41,582 nt of DNA from CAZOJJ01 sp964580105 (GTDB lineage Bacteria > Bacteroidota > Rhodothermia > Rhodothermales > Rubricoccaceae): the NCBI GenBank assembly GCA_964580105.1, contig CAZOJJ010000025.1, positions 1 to 41,582 on the forward strand, read 5' to 3'. The notes under the pieces are model-generated. The model saw only the letters and a program-made list of their open reading frames with translations, had not been told where the DNA came from and made no database searches. Positions 16,300 to 23,332 of this stretch are shown in pieces. A program made the translations under genes and the position numbers. How positions within the stretch are numbered: position 1 is the stretch's first letter; every line of letters begins with the position of its first letter.

Positions 16300-16797
16300 A
16301 TGTCGCTCCGCACGCTGCTCGCCCTCGCCCTCCTCGCCACCCCGCCCCTCGCCCTGATCGCCTGTGCGAACGAAGAAGAGGAGCCGGAGGTCGTCGTCCC
16401 CGAGGAACCGGCCGACATCGCCAACCCGGACCTGCTCGGCTACTGGGCCGTCACGCAGGTCAACGGCGAGATCCCGGACGCGGCGCTCGACCTCCGCTTC
16501 CAGTTCACCCCGGCCGGCGAGTTCGTCCGCTACGAGGGGGACACCGTCACGCGGGCCCCGTTCACGTTCGCCAGCAAGAATCAGATCACCATCAACGACG
16601 TGGCCGGCGCGCGATTCTACGAGTACACCCTCAACGGCGACGCGCTCACGCTCGTCGAGCCCGGCGAGGGGGGTGCCTCGATCTCGCTGACCCGCCTGGC
16701 CGACGTAGACCTGGAGCAGGTTCAGCCCCCGCCGGAGCCCTCGACCAGCATCCCCGAGGACTCCGTCCCGGCCGATTCCGTGGCGCCGAGCCCCTGA
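16300..16797 (+). CDS. Lipoprotein, lipocalin-like, with acidic/Pro-rich ends
   Basis: A 165-aa predicted lipoprotein. Signal MSLRTLLALALLATPPLALIAC has lipobox LIAC, then an acidic linker (NEEEEPEVVVPEEPAD). The core starts PDLLGYWAVTQVNGEIPD and continues with beta segments (LRFQFTPAGEFVRYEG, FTFASKNQITINDVAG) typical of lipocalin-like ligand-binding domains. The C-terminus is Pro/Ser/Asp-rich. It follows the previous lipoprotein by 66 bp on the same strand. Function unknown. Confidence 0.7.
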   Translation: MSLRTLLALALLATPPLALIACANEEEEPEVVVPEEPADIANPDLLGYWAVTQVNGEIPDAALDLRFQFTPAGEFVRYEGDTVTRAPFTFASKNQITINDVAGARFYEYTLNGDALTLVEPGEGGASISLTRLADVDLEQVQPPPEPSTSIPEDSVPADSVAPSP

Positions 16798-16850
16798 CCG
16801 GCGCCCGCTGACCGGGCCGGCTTCGGGAGCCCCTGGCACCGGAGCGCGGG

Positions 16851-16877
16851 CGGCGGGTACGGCCGTACTGGCCGCCG
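16851..16877. terminator. Hairpin between convergent genes, possible bidirectional terminator
   Basis: CGGCGG (16851) and CCGCCG (16872) enclose the perfect palindrome GTACGGCCGTAC with a small bulge. It lies between the convergent lipoprotein (stop 16797) and kinase (stop 16937) genes, where a shared terminator is expected. No T-run. Confidence 0.4.
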
Positions 16878-16936
16878 TCACGCTCAAGGCAAGGACGCGC
16901 CCCCTTCGAGGCTGACCCCGGCCTCGCTTCCTGCCC

Positions 16937-19365
16937 CTACTCCGCTTCGGTGCGCCAGCGGGCGGCCTCACCGAGACGGCCCCACGCCTCGTAGAGCGCA
17001 GCCAGTTCGTTCGCGGCCTGCCGCCCCTGCGGGTGACGGCCGGTGGTGTCGGCGGTGAGCACGCGGTGGGCGTCGAGCAGCAGGCGCTCCGCCTCCTCGA
17101 ACCGGCGGCTCTCCCGCAGGAAACCCGCCAGCTTGACGGCGCTGTACGCCGCCGAAGGGTCGTCGGGCGGGCGAGCGGCGCGGAGCACCGCGAGGGCCTC
17201 GCGCTGGGCGGCGACGGCACCGGCGAGGTCGCCGCGCTGGGCGAGCACGGATGCGAGGGTGCCGAAGGGCACGGCGCGGTCGGCGGGGCGGCGCGGCGGC
17301 AGGGCGGCGGCTTCGCGCAGCGCGACCTCCGCCTCGTCGAGGCGGCCGAGGCGGCGCAGGATGGCGCCGTAGACCGCGAGGATGTTGGCAAGGGACCCGC
17401 TTCCCGGCCGGGTCGCCCGGGTCACCGCGACGGCTTCGGCCCCGACGGCCTCGGCCTCGAGCAGCCTTCCGTCCATCAGGAGGGCGAACGAGAGGTCGCG
17501 CAGGACACCGAGGCGGCGGGGGTCGTCGGCGCCGAAGAGCCGCTCGTAGCGGCCGAGCGCCGTGCGGTAGGCCGCCTCGGCGTCTGCGATCCGCCCCTGG
17601 CTGAGCAGCACGCGGCCGAGTGTCCGCTCGACGTCTGCGACGGCCGGACGACCCAGGCTCCCCTCGCGTTCGAGGCGCTCCCACGCCGCGCGCAGGATCG
17701 CTTCGGCCTCCCCGGCGCGGCCCAGGTCGGTGAGGGCGAGGGCCTGTCGCTGCTCAGCCTCGGTCATCAGCGCGGCGTCGCCGGCGGCCAGACGCCGGGC
17801 CTCGCTCGCCGCCATCGCTGCCTCGTCGGGCCGGCCGGTTTCGAGCAGCGCCGAGGCGCGGGCGCTCAGGCTCGCCGCCAGGTCGGCCGGCGGCGCCGCC
17901 GCCCGGCGGAGCGCGACGGCTTCGCGGAGGGCGGCCTCGGCTTCCGGAAAGAGCCCCAGCCGCAGGTACGTCGTGCCGATGACGTGGAGCAGCCGGCCCC
18001 GCGTCGTGGGCTGATCGGCGAACTCGACGCGGACGCGGGCGAGCCCGGGGGCGAGGAGGTCGCGGATGCGGAGGGTGTCCTGCCGCTCCTCGGCAAAGGG
18101 GTCGGCGGCGGCGAAGAGGCTCTCCAGGAACGCCGCGCTCGCCTCGGCCTCGTCGCGCGCGCGGGCCGCCTCGCGCTGCTGCACGGCCAGGATCAGCGCG
18201 GCGGCCACGAGCCCGGCCATCGCCAGCCCGGCCATCGCCACGCCGAGGCGGTGGCGGCCGACGAACTTGCGGGCGCGATAGCCGAGCGTTTCCGGACGGG
18301 CCCGGAGCGGCAACCCCGCCCTCCGACGCCGGAGGTCGCCGAGGAAGGCCTCGGCCGAGGCGTAGCGCCGCTTGGGATCGGCGTGGAGGGCCGTGAGGAC
18401 GAGCGTATCGAGGTCGCCGCGGAGCGCGCGGCGGCGGACCGGATCGGCTACGGCCGCGCCGGGCGCGACGGGCGCGGAGCCCGGACGGCGGCCGGTGAGC
18501 AGCTCGTAGAGCACGGCACCGAGCGCATACACGTCGGTGGCCGTCGTGACGGAGCCGCCGTCGATCTGCTCGGGCGCGGCGTACTCGGGGGTGAGGAAGC
18601 GGACCTCCGAACGCGTGGCCTCGGCTTCCGCTCCCAGCAGCCGGGCGATGCCGAAGTCGAGCAGCTTCACGCACGGCGTCCCGTCCTCCGCCTCCGTGAC
18701 GAGGATGTTCGACGGTTTGAGGTCGCGGTGGACGACGAGGCGGCGGTGGGCGTGCTGCACCGCTTCGACGGCCTGCTCGAAGAGCGCCAGGCGGGTCTCC
18801 ACGTCCAGCCCCCGGCGCTCGGCGTAGGCCGTGATCGGCGCGCCCTCAGCCAGCTCCATGACGAGGTAGGGGCGCCCGTCGGCCGCCGCACCGGCGTCGA
18901 GCAGGCGCGCGATGTGCGGGTGGTCGAGGCCGGCGAGGATGCGGCGCTCGTCGCGGAAGCGGCGGAGGACGGCGTCGGTGTCCATCCCGAGCTTGACGAG
19001 CTTGAGGGCGACGGCCTTCTCGAACGTGCCGTCGGCGCGCTCGGCACGGTAAACCGCGCCCATCCCGCCGCGCCCGATCTCACCCGCGATCCGGTACGGC
19101 CCGACGCGCGTGCCCTCGGCCAGGTCCACCTCGGGCTCCCCGGCGAGGGTGTCGAGCAGCCGGGCTGCGAAGCCGGTGGCGCTCTCGCCCAGCGCCTGCT
19201 CGGCCTCGGTGTCGCTGGCGAGGAGCGATCGACGGCGCCATAGAGCGCCGCGTCGCCGCCGCAGCGGGCGCGGAGCCAGGCCGTCCGCTCGTCGGGCGGG
19301 CGCTGGAGCGCCTCGTCGAAGAGGGCGTCCATCTCGGCCCAGCGGTCGGGAGCGAGCGGGTTCAT
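16937..19365 (-). CDS. Hanks-type Ser/Thr kinase with TPR tail; one-base frameshift near the N-terminus
   Basis: Membrane-anchored Ser/Thr kinase, about 809 aa if the frame is restored. The start at 19365 overlaps the sigma-factor stop (ATGA), and this frame gives the conserved N-terminal segment MNPLAPDRWAEMDALFDEAL shared with the paralogue at 26155. At about 19226-19227 one base is missing: the frame after GAVD resumes as SLLASDTEAEQALGES one base off. Downstream the kinase is intact: glycine loop GEIGRGGMGAVY, VALKLVK, HRDLKPSN, DFG and APEQ. A single membrane segment follows (LGVAMAGLAMAGLVAAALIL), then about 380 residues of TPR-like helices. Either a sequencing error or a real lesion. 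An alternative, later start would lose the N-terminal domain. Confidence 0.85.
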
Positions 19366-20021
19366 CCGGGGAGGTTCGGTGTCGATCCGTCGTTCGCAGA
19401 ATCGGCGGCGGGCGGATCACCACCGGGCGGGCGGCCCTCCCGCATGAGTTGGAAGAGGTAGGCGCGGGCGCGCCGCCAGTCCCGCTTGACGGTGGGGACG
19501 GAGCGCCCCGTCACCTGCGCGATCTCCTCATGCGCCATCCCCCCGAAGAAACGAAGCTCGACGACCTCGGCGAGCCGCGCACTCACGGCGGCGAGGCGAT
19601 CCAGCGCGGCGTCGAGGCCGAGGAGGTCGAGCGCCTCGGCCTCGGCGGCGTCGGGGCCTCCGCCGGAGGCGGCCACGGCGAAGGCGGCGTCGAGCGGGAG
19701 GTCCGGGGCCGCACCGCCGCGCTTCTGGGCCGTCCGCTCGCGGGCGTAGCTGACGAGGACGAACCGCATGGCCTGCGCCGCGAGGGCGAAGAAGTGCGTC
19801 CGGCTCTCCCAGCCGGGCGCCTCGCCGACGGTGAGCTTGAGGTAGGCCTCGTGGACGACGGCCGTGGTATTGAGCGTCTCGCCGGGGCGGTGGCGCCGCA
19901 GCCGCGCGCGGGCCAGCACGCGCAGCTCGTCGTAAACGCGCGGGAGGAGCACGTCGAGGGCGGCGCGGTCGCCCGCCCGGGCCTCGGCGAGGAGCTGGGT
20001 CGTGGTGGAGGTAGCGGACAT
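19362..20021 (-). CDS. ECF sigma factor with Thr-rich region 2.2, coupled to a Ser/Thr kinase
   Basis: A 219-aa ECF-type sigma factor of the group associated with Ser/Thr kinases (TIGR02999-like). Region 2 is around residues 25-95 and region 4 HTH is MAHEEIAQVTGRSVPTVKRD with RRARAYLFQL. In region 2.2 it reads ETLNTTAVVHEAYLKL: Thr52-Thr53-Ala54 stand where ordinary ECF factors have acidic residues that contact RNA polymerase. The ATG at 20021 was preferred over 20120 because upstream codons encode a Cys/Arg-rich stretch and cross a promoter-like TACCTTGT. Its TGA overlaps the kinase ATG, so the two are translationally coupled. No anti-sigma factor is adjacent. Confidence 0.85.
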   Translation of the reverse strand: MSATSTTTQLLAEARAGDRAALDVLLPRVYDELRVLARARLRRHRPGETLNTTAVVHEAYLKLTVGEAPGWESRTHFFALAAQAMRFVLVSYARERTAQKRGGAAPDLPLDAAFAVAASGGGPDAAEAEALDLLGLDAALDRLAAVSARLAEVVELRFFGGMAHEEIAQVTGRSVPTVKRDWRRARAYLFQLMREGRPPGGDPPAADSANDGSTPNLPG

Positions 20022-20134
20022 CGGGGTCGCGGTACGGCGACAAGGTAGGGCGGCGCGGCCTTTTTCGTCGGTGGTGATCCCCGCAGGCCGGTTCCTGCGA
20101 GCGAGGGGGTAGACCGTCATCCGCCCTCACAGCC

Positions 20135-22249
20135 ATGCTGCCCCGCTACGCCCTCTCGGCCCTCCCCCTCCTCACGCTCCTCGCCCCCCCCGCCGCCGCG
20201 CAGGTCCGCTACACCTGGGACGGCGGCAACGGGGCCTGGGACGACCCCAACAACTGGACGCCGGCCGGCGTCCCGGCCGAGGCCGACACCGCCGTCGTCG
20301 CCGCGGGCCAGGCCAGCGTCAACGACGCCCGCGCCGTCGGCGCCCTCCGTCTCTCCGGCACGGCCTGGCTCACCGGCGGCGGCCACCTCACCGTGCTCGA
20401 CGGCCTCGACTGGGCGAGCGGCACGCTCAACGGCCGCGACACCGGCGGCGACCCCACCCTCACCGTCGCCGCGGGCGCCACGATGGTCATCCGCACGGGC
20501 GCCGTCCACCCCCTCCGGGGGCGCCGTCTCGTCAACGAAGGCACCGTCGTGTGGGAGGACGACGGCCTCCTTCAGGTCCAGTGGACCCAGCTCTTGGAGA
20601 ACCGCGCCGGGGCCACGTTCGACATCCGAGGCGACGGCCAGATCACGCGCACGAACGGGACGTGCACCTTCGACAACGCAGGCCTCCTCGTGAAGTCGGC
20701 CGGGACAGGAGAGACGGTCTTCAACTGGCCCTTCGGCCCGTTCAACAACGACGGCACCGTCCGGGTCGCATCGGGGACGCTCCGGCTCAACAACGGCGGC
20801 GGAGGCGGCGGGAGCGGCGCCTTCGAGGTCCTCGCGGGGAGGACGCTCCAGGTCTCGAATGGGACGCACACCTACGACGCGGCCTCCAGCCTCGGCGGGG
20901 CGGGGACGCTCCGCATGACCGGCGGCACGGCCCACTTCGACGGGGCCGTCGCCCTCACCGGCCCCACGCTCGTCAGCGGCGGCACGCTCCGGCTCGGCGA
21001 CGCTGCCGCCACGTCCAACGTCGCCGGCGTGACCCTCTCCGGCGGCACCTTCGGCAGCGGCGGGGAGCTCAACGTCAACGGGCTCCTCACGTGGACGGGC
21101 GGCACTCTGGGCGGCCCCCTGACCGGCCCCGCCGGCGTCGTCCACCTCCTCGGCGGCGCCGCGGCCGAAGGCGACGGCGTCAAGCGGTTCGCCCTCGGCA
21201 CCGTCAACAACGCCGCTGCGTTCACGTGGAGCGGGACGGGCGACCTCGAGATCGGCGGGCCCACCACGTTCAACAACCTCGAAGGCGCCACGTTCGACAT
21301 CCAGAACGACGCCCGCTGGACCCGCACCAACGGGACGCTCCAGTTCGTCAACCGAGGGCTCGTCGTGAAGTCGGCCGGGACGGGGACCACCACCATCCAG
21401 ACCCCCTTCGATCCCTTCAACAACGACGGCGAGGTCCGCGTCGAGGTGGGGACGCTGTTCGTGAACGTCAACGGCTCCGGGAGCGCCAGCACCGACACGG
21501 GGGCCTGGCACGTGGCGGAGGGCGCGACGCTGCAGTTCGGCGGCCACCAGCGCACCTTCACCGAGGAGGCCACGCTCGGCGGCGTCGGCACCGTCGACTT
21601 CGGCAACGCGACCATCATCAACCGTGGCACCGTCCGCCCCGGCCTCTCGCCCGGTGTCCTCGCCGTCAGCGGCGCCTACCCGGCCCCACAGCCCGAGGGG
21701 GTGCTGGAGGTCGAGCTCGGCGGGTACGCCCCCGGCACCGAGCACGACCAGCTCGCCGTCACGGGCGCGGCCACGCTCGGCGGCACCCTCCGCGTCGTGC
21801 TCACCGATGGGTTCGTGCCTGAGGATGGCGACCGCTTCCTCATCGTCCCGGCCGCCTCCATCACCGGCGCCTTCGCCGCGCTCGACCTGCCCGGCGGCCT
21901 GGAGGCGTACGTCGAGCCCACGGATGCCGGCGCCGAGCTGGTCATCGGGAAGGTCATCGCCAACGAACCCGGGGCGGACCTGCCCGACGCCTTCGCCCTC
22001 CACGCGGCCTATCCCAACCCCTTCAATCCGCGCGCGACCCTCCGCTACGACGTGCCCGAGGCGGGGCGCGTCACGCTGGCCGTGTACGACGCGCTCGGCC
22101 GCGAGGTGGCCCGCCTCGTGGACGGCGAGCGCCCGGCCGGCCGGTACGAGGTGGTCCTCGACGGGGCCGGGCTGCCGAGCGGCCTCTACCTCGTGCGCCT
22201 GACGGCCGAGGGGTTCGCCCAGACCCGCCGCGTGACGCTACTGCGGTGA
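20135..22249 (+). CDS. Secreted repeat protein with T9SS C-terminal sorting domain
   Basis: A 704-aa secreted protein. Signal peptide MLPRYALSALPLLTLLAP... cleaves after PAAAQ near residue 23. The mature part opens TWDGGNGAWDDPNNWTPAG, as in passenger-type beta-solenoid proteins. Two copies of a unit of about 70 residues are visible (GATFDIRGDGQITRTNGT / GATFDIQNDARWTRTNGT, each followed by LVVKSAGTG and PFNNDG), within a Gly/Thr-rich beta region. The last 85 residues are a type IX sorting domain (AYPNPFNPRATLRYDVPEAG, YDALGREVARLVDGE, GLPSGLYLVRLTAEG). It is divergent from the sigma factor at 20021. Probably surface-attached; ligand unknown. Confidence 0.85.
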   Translation: MLPRYALSALPLLTLLAPPAAAQVRYTWDGGNGAWDDPNNWTPAGVPAEADTAVVAAGQASVNDARAVGALRLSGTAWLTGGGHLTVLDGLDWASGTLNGRDTGGDPTLTVAAGATMVIRTGAVHPLRGRRLVNEGTVVWEDDGLLQVQWTQLLENRAGATFDIRGDGQITRTNGTCTFDNAGLLVKSAGTGETVFNWPFGPFNNDGTVRVASGTLRLNNGGGGGGSGAFEVLAGRTLQVSNGTHTYDAASSLGGAGTLRMTGGTAHFDGAVALTGPTLVSGGTLRLGDAAATSNVAGVTLSGGTFGSGGELNVNGLLTWTGGTLGGPLTGPAGVVHLLGGAAAEGDGVKRFALGTVNNAAAFTWSGTGDLEIGGPTTFNNLEGATFDIQNDARWTRTNGTLQFVNRGLVVKSAGTGTTTIQTPFDPFNNDGEVRVEVGTLFVNVNGSGSASTDTGAWHVAEGATLQFGGHQRTFTEEATLGGVGTVDFGNATIINRGTVRPGLSPGVLAVSGAYPAPQPEGVLEVELGGYAPGTEHDQLAVTGAATLGGTLRVVLTDGFVPEDGDRFLIVPAASITGAFAALDLPGGLEAYVEPTDAGAELVIGKVIANEPGADLPDAFALHAAYPNPFNPRATLRYDVPEAGRVTLAVYDALGREVARLVDGERPAGRYEVVLDGAGLPSGLYLVRLTAEGFAQTRRVTLLR

Positions 22250-22324
22250 CCGGCGCGTTAGGAACCGGCAGGGCGAACCGGTCGTCTCGGGCGCGCGGCG
22301 CCCCCTCGCCCTTCCGCCGACCCC

Positions 22325-23323
22325 ATGCGCCACCGCCTCCCGGCCCTCGTCGCCCTCGCGTTTACCGCCCTCGCGTTTACCGCCTTCACGTTTAGCGCCT
22401 TCGCGCTCGCCGCCCTTCCCGCCTGCGCCCAGCCCGGCCCCGAGGGCCGCGTCCTGCTCCAGGAGCGCGTCGCCGACGGCTACGAAGTCCGCATCACCGC
22501 CGCGCCGGCCGTTGAGTGCGCCGACCGGCCCGAGCCGCTCTTCCGGCCCGGCTACGAGAGCGTGTTCGAGACGGCGCACGAGGCGGACCCGTGCTACGGC
22601 CCGGCCGAGACGCTCACGCTCCTCCACCACGGCGAGGCAGTGGACGCCGTGAGCGCCCACCGCCTCTGGCTCGGCAGCGCTTCCAGCGAGCAGGAGGACG
22701 AGGATCCCGATGCGCCCGCCGTCCCTGCAAGCGCCGTGCAGGACCTCACCGGCGACGGCGTGCCCGAGCTGATCGTCCGCGCGTGGTCCGGCGGGGTGCA
22801 TTGCTGCTTCGGCTACCTCGTCGTCGAGCTCGGCGCCGCGCCCCGCCTCCTCGCCGCCCTCGATACCGAGGACAGCGAGGTCGAGGTCAAGGACACCGAC
22901 GGCGACGGCGCGCCCGAGCTGTGGCACTATGACATGACCTTCGCCTACTGGAACGAGTCGTTCGCGGGCTCGCCTGCCCCGCACGTGGCGCTGGCGTGGG
23001 ACGGCGAGCGGTTCGCGCCCTCGCTCCCGCACATGGCGCGGAACGCCATCGCGCCGGACTCGCTGGCCGCCCTCACCGCCGACGTCCGCGCCGACCCGTC
23101 GTGGACCTCGCGCTCCTTCCCGCCGACGGCCTACTGGGGCACCCTCCTCGACCTCCTCTACGCCGGGCAGGGGGCCGAGGCCGCCGCCTTCGCCGAGCGC
23201 GCGTGGCCCGGCGACAAGCTCGGCCGGGCCGTCTTCCTCGGGTGGTTCGCCGACCAGCTCCGCCGCTCGCCCTACCACGACTTCGTCTGGGCCACGAACC
23301 GGGAAGCCGTAGACTGGCTCTGA
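22325..23323 (+). CDS. Secreted VCBS/FG-GAP-like protein with an HCCF motif
   Basis: A 332-aa secreted protein of unknown function. The signal peptide's hydrophobic core is itself a 15-bp tandem repeat (AxAFT type) and cleaves near PACAQ. The body has EF-hand-like calcium loops, DLTGDGVPELIVRAWSGG and DTDGDGAPELWHY, as in FG-GAP/VCBS repeats, with GGVHCCFGYLVVE between them; an adjacent Cys pair in this place recurs in related VCBS-like proteins from memory. The C-terminal third is helical and may bind a partner. It sits between the T9SS protein and the convergent kinase, with only 9 bases to the kinase stop. Confidence 0.7.
   Translation: MRHRLPALVALAFTALAFTAFTFSAFALAALPACAQPGPEGRVLLQERVADGYEVRITAAPAVECADRPEPLFRPGYESVFETAHEADPCYGPAETLTLLHHGEAVDAVSAHRLWLGSASSEQEDEDPDAPAVPASAVQDLTGDGVPELIVRAWSGGVHCCFGYLVVELGAAPRLLAALDTEDSEVEVKDTDGDGAPELWHYDMTFAYWNESFAGSPAPHVALAWDGERFAPSLPHMARNAIAPDSLAALTADVRADPSWTSRSFPPTAYWGTLLDLLYAGQGAEAAAFAERAWPGDKLGRAVFLGWFADQLRRSPYHDFVWATNREAVDWL
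22352..22411 (+). repeat. 15-bp tandem repeat in a signal peptide
   Basis: Four in-frame 15-bp units, the first two identical (GCCCTCGCGTTTACC), the later two diverged. They encode ALAFT-ALAFT-AFTFS-AFALA, the hydrophobic core of the signal peptide, so copy number would change its length. Confidence 0.85.
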
Positions 23324-23332
23324 CGGCCCGCG

